Below are positions 1 to 5,442 of a stretch of 5,705 bases of DNA, piece after piece. The notes beneath the pieces are model-generated. The model saw nothing but the letters and a program-made list of their open reading frames with translations, had not been told where the DNA came from and ran no database searches. This DNA is from Chitinophagaceae bacterium. Lineage in GTDB: Bacteria; Bacteroidota; Bacteroidia; Chitinophagales; Chitinophagaceae. The DNA is taken from contig JAOQAL010000544.1 of the NCBI GenBank assembly GCA_025963615.1, positions 1-5,705 of the forward strand, written 5' to 3'. Both the position numbers and the translations under genes were made by a program. Every line of letters starts with the position of its first letter. The stretch's first letter is position 1.

Positions 1-494
1 TGGATAGCAGTTATAATATTAAGAAGGACAGGGAAATCATGTATGCCAATAATATAAAGTCAAATGAATACCTCTCCTATATTAAGAAGGATGAGTTTAC
101 AAAATACAATACCCTCGCCGGTCCGCGTAGCAATTATAACCGGGGCGATTTAAGTATGTTTTATATTCCGGCGAGCAGGAATGATAGTAGCTGGGGCGGG
201 CTGATTAATAAAGCACAGGTTACAGACCTGAACTCATCGTACCTGTCTTATTTTGTGATGCCTGCCAACGGCAAACTATTTTTTTTATACAATAGTTCTT
301 TCTGGAATGATACCCAGTTCGGTAGCACTACCGTGCTGGATTACCAGGGTCATGAATTGATTGATGAAGGAATCATCTTTTCAAAAATTAACAATATTCT
401 TCTTTTTCAGAAAGCCAGACAGATATTAGCCGGCGAAGTAGTTATTCCTTACCAGAAATACAGGATGGACGGCTTTGCCGTGGTGAAATTTTGA
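1..494 (+). CDS. C-terminal part of an unrecognised protein (5' end outside window)
   Basis: The frame is open from the left edge to a TGA at 492-494. About 163 codons are visible and no stop lies before the first ATG (39), so this is the tail of a longer gene rather than a complete 151-residue protein. I do not recognise the family. The visible part is rich in aromatic and polar residues (many Tyr, Asn, Ser), with alternating hydrophobic stretches such as FVMPANGKLFFLYNSSF and a Tyr-rich end near VIPYQKYRMDGFAVVKF. That pattern suggests beta-structure, possibly of a secreted or surface protein, but this is inference only. No transmembrane segment, catalytic motif or type IX sorting domain is apparent. 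It ends 5 nt before the convergent permease, and no canonical terminator separates them. I am fairly sure it is coding and do not know its function. Confidence 0.72.
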   Translation, partial: DSSYNIKKDREIMYANNIKSNEYLSYIKKDEFTKYNTLAGPRSNYNRGDLSMFYIPASRNDSSWGGLINKAQVTDLNSSYLSYFVMPANGKLFFLYNSSFWNDTQFGSTTVLDYQGHELIDEGIIFSKINNILLFQKARQILAGEVVIPYQKYRMDGFAVVKF

Positions 495-499
495 TTCCC

Positions 500-1852
500 T
501 TATTTGTGACCCATCAATCTTTTTTCGAGATTTTCCAGCGATACACCTTTTGTCTCAGGAACTTTTGTCAATACCCAGATCAATTGCAATACCATCATGC
601 CGGCGAAGAATGCAAAGATGGGCCATGGATTGTCTTTGAAAATTCCATTTTTCGAATCTAAAAAGACGGGAGTCACCAGGGTGATCAGTGCAGCGAATAC
701 CCAATGCACACTGGCACCGAATGACTGGCCTATAGCCCTTATTTTATTGGGGAATATTTCGGAAATGAATACCCAGATGACGGCGCCCTGGCCAATAGCA
801 TGTGAGGCGATGAAGAATAATAAAAAACTCATGAGGAAACCAGCGCTGGCATGCGAATAAAAAGACCAGGCTACCATGGCGAGACTGATAATATAACCCA
901 GGGAGCCAATCAACAATAATGTTTTTCGGCCGATCCGGTCAATAAGATATAACCCGACAAATGTAAACAGCAGGTTGGTGCCGCCGATCGCAATGGAATT
1001 AAACAACGAATCTTTTGCTGCGAGTCCGGCTCTTTCTAAAATTTCAGGTGCATAATAAAGTATAAAATTGATACCGGACAACTGGTTGAAAAAGGCGATG
1101 AGGAATGCCAGCCATACGATCTTTTTATACCGGCTGTCGAAAAACCTGATATCCTTTCCGGATGATTCCTGTTGATTGGCTGCAATAATGGAAGAAATTT
1201 CAGCATCAATATCGGCTACTCCCATTTGTGGCAAAATCTTTTTTGCACCTTCAATGTCATTTTTTTTGGTGATTAACCATCTCGGGCTTTCCGGCACGCC
1301 CATGACGAGTAAAGTATAAATTACCGAAGGCACGGCCAGCACACCCAGCATCCAGCGCCAGTCGTTGGCGCCATCAAAGCCTTTGAAAAAATAATTGGAA
1401 AAAAAAGCAACCAAGATGCCGAATACAATATTGAATTGGTACAAGGCCCCCAGGCGACCTCTGGTAGCCGGCGTTGAAATTTCGGAAATATAGGTTGGAG
1501 CCACCACGGACGATACGCCGATACCAATACCGCCGATAAAACGGAAAAACGAAAAAGTATAGGGACCTTGTGCGATAGCGGAACCTATTGCTGAAATGGC
1601 GAAAAGGATTCCGATCCATAAAAGCACTTTCTTTCTGCCATATTTTTCGGTAGGGATGCCGCCAAACAAAGCACCGATAACAGTACCCCACAAAGCCATT
1701 GACATAATAAAGAAACCATGAAACAGGGGGGAAGTAGGCCAGAGTTCTTTAATTGGCAGGTTGGCGCCGGAAATAACTACCGTGTCAAATCCGAAAATAA
1801 AACCGGCCAATGCTGCCACGATGGACCAGCGGAAAAGTTTGTTCTTATTCAT
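500..1852 (-). CDS. Sugar-porter family MFS transporter (XylE/GLUT-like sugar:H+ symporter)
   Basis: This 450-residue inner-membrane permease of the major facilitator sugar-porter family probably imports a monosaccharide with protons. Twelve hydrophobic segments are visible, six before and six after a hydrophilic loop at about 186-244. Family signatures occur in order: GFDTVVISG in helix 1 (Asp23, aligning with the proton-coupling Asp of XylE), YGRKK (71-75) after helix 2, RGRLG (131-135) after helix 4, PESPRWL (187-193) after helix 6, QLSGINFILYYAPE (257-270) in helix 7, DRIGRK (305-310), SEIFPNKIR (364-372) and PETKG (432-436). I chose the ATG at 1852, giving MNKNKLFRWS; extending to a TTG at 1891 adds 13 residues unlike the family. 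The QLSG motif resembles that of glucose-type GLUTs, but the substrate cannot be fixed. No sugar-catabolic gene is adjacent, and I found no clear promoter or operator upstream on the minus strand. Confidence 0.93.
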   Translation of the reverse strand: MNKNKLFRWSIVAALAGFIFGFDTVVISGANLPIKELWPTSPLFHGFFIMSMALWGTVIGALFGGIPTEKYGRKKVLLWIGILFAISAIGSAIAQGPYTFSFFRFIGGIGIGVSSVVAPTYISEISTPATRGRLGALYQFNIVFGILVAFFSNYFFKGFDGANDWRWMLGVLAVPSVIYTLLVMGVPESPRWLITKKNDIEGAKKILPQMGVADIDAEISSIIAANQQESSGKDIRFFDSRYKKIVWLAFLIAFFNQLSGINFILYYAPEILERAGLAAKDSLFNSIAIGGTNLLFTFVGLYLIDRIGRKTLLLIGSLGYIISLAMVAWSFYSHASAGFLMSFLLFFIASHAIGQGAVIWVFISEIFPNKIRAIGQSFGASVHWVFAALITLVTPVFLDSKNGIFKDNPWPIFAFFAGMMVLQLIWVLTKVPETKGVSLENLEKRLMGHK

Positions 1853-1988
1853 AAGCAATCGTTGTTTGGTTAAGGAAGGTATGAAAAACAATAATAACCT
1901 TCATTTCTTTGCTTCGCAGAAATTCAGCTTTTCTTTCTTTTTGTTTGGCCAAGGCAACTTTCTTAATCATCAGCAATTTCTTTCTATT

Positions 1989-2012
1989 ACTTTTTTTTGT
2001 GGAAAAAAAAGT
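1989..2012. repeat. Perfect A/T-rich inverted repeat
   Basis: ACTTTTTTTT (1989-1998) and AAAAAAAAGT (2003-2012) form a perfect 10-bp stem around a GTGG loop. It lies just before the CCCGAT palindromes and belongs to the same repeat cluster upstream of the permease. Because it is nearly all A and T it is a poor terminator candidate and is recorded as structure only. Confidence 0.6.
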
Positions 2013-2014
2013 AG

Positions 2015-2066
2015 TCCCGATAGAAATCGGGATCTGCGACAAAAAAAGTCCCGATGGCTATCGGGA
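2015..2066. repeat. Pair of TCCCGAT/ATCGGGA palindromes
   Basis: Two hairpins share the 7-bp arms TCCCGAT and ATCGGGA: 2015-2021 with 2026-2032 (loop AGAA), and 2049-2055 with 2060-2066 (loop GGCT). Palindromes of this type are common between genes in Bacteroidota, by my recollection. They may act as bidirectional transcript ends or REP-like elements; nothing here decides which. Confidence 0.7.
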
Positions 2067-2087
2067 AAAACGAATACGCCCCGTTTT

Positions 2088-2159
2088 CCGGATAGTTCCC
2101 TGATGGGGCTTCTGTACTACTGTGACCTCAGCAGTGTATCGCTATTCCCTTGATTTTTT
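2088..2159. repeat. Imperfect long repeat, copy A
   Basis: This 72-nt stretch begins CCGGATAGTTCCCTGATG, contains ACTACTGTGAC, and ends CCTTGATTTTT. It is clearly similar to 2276-2349 with scattered substitutions and two small indels. Both copies are preceded at different distances by CTTTTTGTTTGGCCAA (1937-1952 and 2234-2249) and by CCCGAT palindromes, so the ancestral unit was probably longer. No coding capacity is evident. Confidence 0.65.
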
Positions 2160-2256
2160 CAGAACAGAACTAAGAAAGGAAATTATTTGGGCAAAATAAA
2201 AATCTGGATCAAATATTTTTGCGCCAATACTTGCTTTTTGTTTGGCCAAAAAGAAT

Positions 2257-2275
2257 TCCCGATAAAAAATCGGGA
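2257..2275. repeat. TCCCGAT/ATCGGGA palindrome
   Basis: This is the third hairpin of the class: TCCCGAT at 2257-2263, an all-A loop, and ATCGGGA at 2269-2275. It sits directly before copy B of the long repeat, as the pair at 2015-2066 sits before copy A, which links palindrome and repeat as one composite element. Confidence 0.65.
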
Positions 2276-2349
2276 CCGGACGGTTCCCTGATGAGGCTTT
2301 TGTGCCACTACTGTGACTTCAACATTATAGCGCTACTCCTTGATTTTTA
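2276..2349. repeat. Imperfect long repeat, copy B
   Basis: This is the second copy of the 72-74 nt repeat, beginning CCGGACGGTTCCCTGATG and ending CCTTGATTTTT. It has a 3-nt insertion (GCC) before ACTACTGTGAC relative to copy A. The same orientation and the same preceding CTTTTTGTTTGGCCAA word show that the two composites are in direct order. Confidence 0.65.
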
Positions 2350-2440
2350 CGCTACGAAACATCGGTTCGAATATGGCATGGTCGTTTAGTTAGAAGCGTG
2401 TCATCGGTATGATGTGTACGAACGCCGACGGCCCACACAA

Positions 2441-2473
2441 AACGTTCCGCCGGAACGTTAACCCCCTTTTTTT
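2441..2473 (+). terminator. Perfect dyad with downstream T-run, terminator-like
   Basis: AACGTTCCG (2441-2449) and CGGAACGTT (2451-2459) are perfect complements around a single base, folding as an 8-bp stem with a GCC loop. A run of seven T follows at 2467-2473 after a 7-nt ACCCCC-containing gap. The gap is longer than in a textbook intrinsic terminator and no gene ends just upstream, so it may instead be a palindromic repeat or a protein-binding dyad. Confidence 0.4.
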
Positions 2474-2493
2474 AATATAGATCTACCCAAAAA

Positions 2494-2510
2494 ATGCCCC
2501 GCTGGGGCAT
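2494..2510. repeat. GC-rich hairpin ATGCCCC/GGGGCAT
   Basis: ATGCCCC (2494-2500) pairs perfectly with GGGGCAT (2504-2510) around a GCT loop. Its right arm is the start of the GGGGCATGG word that precedes the first heptamer array, so the hairpin may be part of that element. Confidence 0.55.
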
Positions 2511-2558
2511 GGAAGGCTAGATGCTGGATGCTGGACACTATGTGCTGGATCCTCGTAG
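2504..2558. repeat. Heptamer array 1 with GGGGCATGG leader word
   Basis: GGGGCATGG (2504-2512) is followed, starting 13 nt after its first base, by six degenerate 7-nt units at 2517-2558: CTAGATG, CTGGATG, CTGGACA, CTATGTG, CTGGATC, CTCGTAG. Period 7 is not a codon multiple and the stretch is not in a convincing reading frame. The form recalls the heptameric short tandem repeats of cyanobacteria; that is an analogy only. Confidence 0.65.
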
Positions 2559-2604
2559 AGGCCACAACGTGGCTAAACTCCTTAACTTAATGACATTGCG
2601 CACC

Positions 2605-2659
2605 GGGGCATGGTAGACAAGATGCGGGATATTAGATACTAGATGCTGGATTCTCGTTA
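2605..2659. repeat. Heptamer array 2 with GGGGCATGG leader word
   Basis: This repeats the architecture of array 1 exactly: GGGGCATGG at 2605-2613, the same 13-nt offset, then six units at 2618-2659: CAAGATG, CGGGATA, TTAGATA, CTAGATG, CTGGATT, CTCGTTA. The final two units correspond to those of array 1 (CTGGATY, CTCGTWR). The DNA between arrays is not duplicated, so these are two insertions or a strongly diverged tandem copy. Confidence 0.65.
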
Positions 2660-2676
2660 TACCCGGGTTCGCGTCT

Positions 2677-2781
2677 TCAGGAACCTTTTGGTTTAGGATT
2701 CTTCTGCAAATCAAAATCCATAAGAATTATCTTGACGCCTATGCGATAGCCATCGGGATCAGAGAGTTCGGTTTGAAAGTC
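2677..2781 (-). pseudogene. Possible decayed 3' end of a VOC/glyoxalase-like gene
   Basis: On the minus strand a frame ending in TGA at 2677-2679 reads DFQTELSDPDGYRIGV and continues to a basic tail ending NPKPKGS. The DPDGYRI string is typical of the C-terminal metal-binding strand of VOC (glyoxalase/bleomycin-resistance) proteins. No plausible upstream part of such a protein is present in any frame, so it would be a remnant. Against this, the bases encoding PDGYR match, on the other strand, the CCCGATGGCTATCG core of the palindrome at 2050-2063, so the similarity may come from a repeat. I treat it as a weak call. Confidence 0.2.
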
Positions 2782-2828
2782 ATTTCGGGCTTCGCAGCCT
2801 GTACTGGGGAACGAGGTACCGGCATGAC
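2779..2828. repeat. Short element bounded by GTCAT/ATGAC
   Basis: A 50-bp stretch begins GTCATTTCGGGCTTCG and ends GGCATGAC, giving a 5-bp terminal inverted repeat. It abuts the possible VOC remnant exactly at its last readable codon. Small elements with GTCAT ends occur between genes in many Bacteroidota, from memory; one copy in this window cannot prove that it is mobile. Confidence 0.35.
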
Positions 2829-2999
2829 AAAAACCTGTCTTTGTGCCGACCGGTGCCGCTGGCCTTCGGCGGGGGATTGCTTTTGGCGGCGATGGGCAGT
2901 CTGATACACCCGGGTTTAGATGGGAGATCGCATGACAATATCTGGGTCGTTGGTGGAACTACTAACAACCGTTAATAATTTTTTTAAACTTTAAATTAT

Positions 3000-3030
3000 T
3001 TTGACCTATGCTGCTTGTGTATTACTTTTG
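3000..3030 (+). promoter_or_regulatory. Bacteroidota-type promoter for the Cys leader and reductase
   Basis: TTTG at 3000-3003 is followed by a 19-nt spacer and TACTTTTG at 3023-3030, a perfect match to the -33/-7 consensus (TTTG, TAnnTTTG) used by the Bacteroidota primary sigma factor. Transcription would start at about 3036-3038, leaving a short A-rich 5' leader of roughly 20 nt before the Cys-peptide ATG. It is the best promoter match in the window and is placed correctly for the attenuator and reductase. Confidence 0.78.
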
Positions 3031-3056
3031 TATAGTCCATTAAAAAAGTAGATTAA

Positions 3057-3119
3057 ATGATTACCGCTGTTTGGGGAAGTTGTTGTAAATCACGTTGTTT
3101 CATTCAAATCTGCGGATAA
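3057..3119 (+). CDS. Cysteine-rich 20-residue leader peptide (putative attenuator peptide)
   Basis: ATG at 3057 opens a 20-codon frame ending in TAA at 3117-3119; the peptide ends GSCCKSRCFIQICG. Four of its 20 residues are cysteine (9, 10, 14, 19), including an adjacent TGT-TGT pair at 3081-3086, far above normal Cys content. It begins about 20 nt after the predicted transcription start, behind an A-rich stretch that can serve initiation in Bacteroidota, and stops 25 nt before a terminator hairpin preceding the reductase gene. Runs of the end-product amino acid ahead of a terminator are the hallmark of translational attenuation leaders (trp, his, leu), and polycysteine short ORFs that sense cysteine are known upstream of sulfur genes in mycobacteria. 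The act of translation, not the peptide, is likely the function. Too short for routine gene callers. Confidence 0.75.
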   Translation: MITAVWGSCCKSRCFIQICG

Positions 3120-3152
3120 GCGCTATCAATACTTTATTAATAAGCTTCCGCA
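3061..3152 (+). promoter_or_regulatory. Alternative RNA pairings: antiterminator and its competitor
   Basis: Hand folding finds three competing strands. Strand 1 (3061-3067, TTACCGC, start of the leader ORF) can pair with strand 2 (3112-3119, GCGGATAA) through 7 bp with one bulge. Strand 2 (3111-3120, TGCGGATAAG) can pair with strand 3 (3145-3152, CTTCCGCA) through 8 bp with a 2-nt bulge, which disrupts the terminator. Strand 2 overlaps the last Cys codon and the stop codon of the leader ORF. A ribosome at the stop would mask it and favour termination; one stalled at the TGT-TGT pair would mask strand 1 and leave strand 2 free. GGAAG at 3075-3079 can also pair with CTTCC at 3145-3149. Energies were not computed. 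Confidence 0.55.
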
Positions 3153-3171
3153 CTCTCTGTGGAAGTTTTTT
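3145..3171 (+). terminator. Intrinsic terminator in the reductase leader (attenuator)
   Basis: CTTCCGC (3145-3151) pairs with GTGGAAG (3159-3165) in a 7-bp stem with one G-U pair and a 7-nt loop, followed immediately by six T (3166-3171). A-rich bases 5' of the stem can extend pairing into the T-run. It lies after the Cys leader ORF and 24 nt before the reductase ATG on the same transcript, so it must be conditional for the reductase to be expressed. Confidence 0.72.
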
Positions 3172-3194
3172 GTTTACTGACAAAAAGAAAGAAT

Positions 3195-5309
3195 ATGCAA
3201 AGTTTTCGAACCGAATTAGAAAACCCAATTGTAGAGAATGATATTATTCAATTGGAGAAAAAGATAAAGGAGTTCAGGGATGGAAATATTCCAGACGAAA
3301 AATTCCGTAGTCTGCGCCTGGCCCGTGGCATATATGGGCAAAGACAACCTGGTGTTCAGATGGTGCGGATCAAGTTGCCTTATGGTAAAATGACATTGGC
3401 CCAATGGAAGCGCATCGCCGATGTGTCGGACGAATATGCCACCGGTAACCTGCACCTTACTACCCGGCAGGATATACAGATACATTTTGTTAGCCTTGAC
3501 CGTACTCCTGAAATGTGGGCTATGCTGGAACAAGACAGTGTTACCATCCGCGAAGCCTGTGGTAATACCGTAAGAAATATTACTGCATCAGACCAGGCCG
3601 GTATCGATCCCGAAGAGCTGTTTGATGTGTCACCTTATGCGCACGGCGCATTCGAATATTTTTTACGCAACCCGGTTTGCCAGGAAATGGGCCGCAAATT
3701 CAAAATAGCCTTTTCGAGCAGTGATCAGGATACCGCTTTTACGTTTATGCATGACCTGGGCGCAATACCCCGGATCCGTGAAGTGAATGGAAAGACGGAG
3801 AGAGGATTTAAAGTATTAATCGGCGGCGGCCTGGGCGCCCAGCCTTTTTTAGCTAAAACAACCCACGAATTCCTGCCGGAAGATCAATTGATTCCATACA
3901 TTGAAAGTATACTGCGCGTATTTGACCGCTATGGTGAACGCAGCAACCGTAATAAGGCCCGGATGAAATTCCTGATACAAAAAATCGGGCTGGATGCATT
4001 TAATGAATTGGTAGCGGCTGAACAAAAAGCGCTGCCCTATAGCAGTTATGTTGTTGAAACAACCGGCTTTGACAAATTTGAGTTACCAACGGGTGAATTA
4101 CCTGCAACGGCCTATGCGATTCAAAACCAGTTTAAATTTGAAATCTGGAAAAAAACCAACCTGGCTCCGCAAAAACAGAAAGGTTACTTCGCCGTATATG
4201 TGAGAGTTCCGATCGGCGATGTTCATTCAGATGTGAGCCGCAGGTTGATTGAAAAATTAAGGCCGGTCATAGCGGATGATGTGCGCATCACCGTGAACCA
4301 GGGTTTACAGTTCCGTTTTGTAAAACCCGAACATATTGAATACGTCTACAGCGTTCTCGAATCTGAAAATCTTGCTGAACCTGGTTTTGGCAGTACGGCG
4401 GATATTACTGCCTGTCCTGGTACCGACACCTGTAACCTGGGTATCTCAAACAGCACCAGCATCAGTAAAGTATTATCTGAAGTGATTGACGATGAGTTTC
4501 CCGAATTTTTATATAATAAAGAAATTTCTATTAAAATCAGCGGATGTATGAATTCCTGCGGTCAGCATGGTATGGCTGCTATTGGATTTCATGGTAGTTC
4601 ACTGAAAGCAAAAGGAAAAGTGTTACCCGCGTTACAAGTTTTAATTGGTGGTGGTGTTTTGGGTGCTGGTAATGCCCGGATTGCAGATAAAGTAATAAAA
4701 GTGCCGAGTAAAAGAGGTCCAGACGTATTGCGTGTACTTCTTAACGATTATAAAACCAATGCGACAGAAGCCGAAACGTTTCTTAATTATACGGGACGGC
4801 AGGGCGAAAGATATTTTTACGATGTATTAAAACCCCTGACGAACCTGGAAACTTTGCTGGACGAAGATTTTATTGATTGGGGCCACGAGGAAAAATATGC
4901 AACCGCTATTGGTGTGGGAGAATGTGCCGGGGTAGTGATTGACCTGGTAGCAACCCTGATACTTGAAGGGGAAGAAAAATTGGAATTATCCAAAGAATGT
5001 ATCAACAGTAAAGCCTGGGCGGATGGTATCTATCATGCTTATGCGGCATTTATCAATACAGCAAAGGGCTTGTTATTGAACCAGGGAGTACAGTGTAATA
5101 CTCAGACTGGTATTATGCGTGATTTTGATACCCATTTTACCCAGAAGGGATTTTTTAGCGAGCTTGGCAATTTCCAGGACCTGGTATTGCAGATTAATAA
5201 GAATGAACCTTCTGAAACATTTGCTTTAGCATACTACCAGCAGGCGAAGGATTTTATTGAACAGGCTAAGGAACAACGTAAGAATCTTGTTGAAGAAAAA
5301 GTAGTTTAA
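3195..5309 (+). CDS. Siroheme [4Fe-4S] sulfite/nitrite reductase with C-terminal HEPN-like domain
   Basis: This 704-residue cytoplasmic enzyme belongs to the assimilatory sulfite/nitrite reductase family, which reduces sulfite to sulfide or nitrite to ammonium by six electrons. A first ferredoxin-like half-domain (about 45-105) contains LTTRQDIQIHF. The first catalytic domain has GNTVRN (123-128) and RKFKIAF (167-173); Arg91, Arg127, Lys168 and Lys170 align by motif with the anion-binding Arg and Lys residues of E. coli CysI. A second half-domain spans about 330-390. The siroheme/cluster cysteines are Cys407 and Cys413 (CPGTDTC), then Cys451 and Cys455 (CMNSC). Residues from about 561 onward are not part of a normal reductase and resemble the helical HEPN domain, as in other Bacteroidota reductases. 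The start at ATG 3195 follows purine-rich AAAAAGAAAG; the GTG at 3159 lies inside the leader terminator. The upstream Cys leader favours sulfite as substrate. No electron-donor or siroheme gene is adjacent. Confidence 0.9.
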   Translation: MQSFRTELENPIVENDIIQLEKKIKEFRDGNIPDEKFRSLRLARGIYGQRQPGVQMVRIKLPYGKMTLAQWKRIADVSDEYATGNLHLTTRQDIQIHFVSLDRTPEMWAMLEQDSVTIREACGNTVRNITASDQAGIDPEELFDVSPYAHGAFEYFLRNPVCQEMGRKFKIAFSSSDQDTAFTFMHDLGAIPRIREVNGKTERGFKVLIGGGLGAQPFLAKTTHEFLPEDQLIPYIESILRVFDRYGERSNRNKARMKFLIQKIGLDAFNELVAAEQKALPYSSYVVETTGFDKFELPTGELPATAYAIQNQFKFEIWKKTNLAPQKQKGYFAVYVRVPIGDVHSDVSRRLIEKLRPVIADDVRITVNQGLQFRFVKPEHIEYVYSVLESENLAEPGFGSTADITACPGTDTCNLGISNSTSISKVLSEVIDDEFPEFLYNKEISIKISGCMNSCGQHGMAAIGFHGSSLKAKGKVLPALQVLIGGGVLGAGNARIADKVIKVPSKRGPDVLRVLLNDYKTNATEAETFLNYTGRQGERYFYDVLKPLTNLETLLDEDFIDWGHEEKYATAIGVGECAGVVIDLVATLILEGEEKLELSKECINSKAWADGIYHAYAAFINTAKGLLLNQGVQCNTQTGIMRDFDTHFTQKGFFSELGNFQDLVLQINKNEPSETFALAYYQQAKDFIEQAKEQRKNLVEEKVV

Positions 5310-5340
5310 TAATAATCAGTTCGATATAAACGCTTACAGA

Positions 5341-5378
5341 AAAGAGGCTGTTTCCAGTTTGGGACAGCCTCTTTCTTT
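5341..5378 (+). terminator. Strong intrinsic terminator after the reductase
   Basis: AAAGAGGCTGT (5341-5351) and ACAGCCTCTTT (5364-5374) form a perfect 11-bp stem with a 12-nt loop, followed by CTTTAT. It starts 31 nt after the reductase stop codon, so the reductase appears to be transcribed alone. The A-run on the left arm means it could also work in the opposite direction. Confidence 0.85.
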
Positions 5379-5442
5379 ATAAATGTTTGGCTAATGCCCG
5401 TTTTTTTTAATTCATCAATCGAGGCTGTCTCGAAAGGAATAT

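Larger units (their letters stand above)
1853..2999. other. Repeat-rich intergenic region without a convincing gene
   Basis: All open frames in this stretch are short, of odd composition, and run through palindromes or repeats. From left to right it holds an A/T hairpin, CCCGAT palindromes, two divergent copies of a 72-74 bp sequence, a 19-bp dyad with a T-run, a GC hairpin, two heptamer arrays, a possible decayed gene end, and about 170 bp (2829-2999) where I recognise nothing before the reductase promoter. A TAnnTTTG-like box at 2214-2221 has no properly spaced partner and no gene after it. The region looks like an accumulation site for small non-autonomous repeats. No tRNA or rRNA was seen. 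Confidence 0.7.

Noticed and set aside
1845..2042. A 65-codon minus-strand frame overlapping the permease start, with a Lys-rich segment around LAKQKERKAEF
   Set aside because: It runs through the A/T inverted repeat, a CCCGAT palindrome and the TTTGGCC repeat word, has no recognisable domain, and owes its lysines to A-rich DNA. A coupled leader peptide remains conceivable but is unsupported.
1761..2153. A 130-codon plus-strand frame across the permease 5' end and repeats
   Set aside because: It is antisense to the well-supported permease N-terminus and then reads through palindromes; its composition is that of T-rich non-coding DNA.
2186..2221. A possible promoter with TATTTTTG at 2214-2221 and TTTG at 2186-2189
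   Set aside because: The 24-nt spacer exceeds the usual 19-21 nt and no gene follows on that strand.
2015..2275. CCCGAT palindromes considered as a CRISPR array
   Set aside because: There are only three short copies with irregular spacing and internal dyad symmetry, no direct repeats of 23-40 nt with uniform spacers, and no cas genes.
2780..2968. A 62-codon minus-strand frame rich in Pro, Ser and Arg
   Set aside because: There is no known motif, it begins at a TTG, and it crosses the GTCAT-bounded element; the composition looks non-coding.
3037..3194. The reductase leader considered as a SAM-type riboswitch
   Set aside because: I could not see a recognisable SAM aptamer core, and the Cys-rich ORF with terminator explains the leader more simply. 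A covariance-model scan would settle it.
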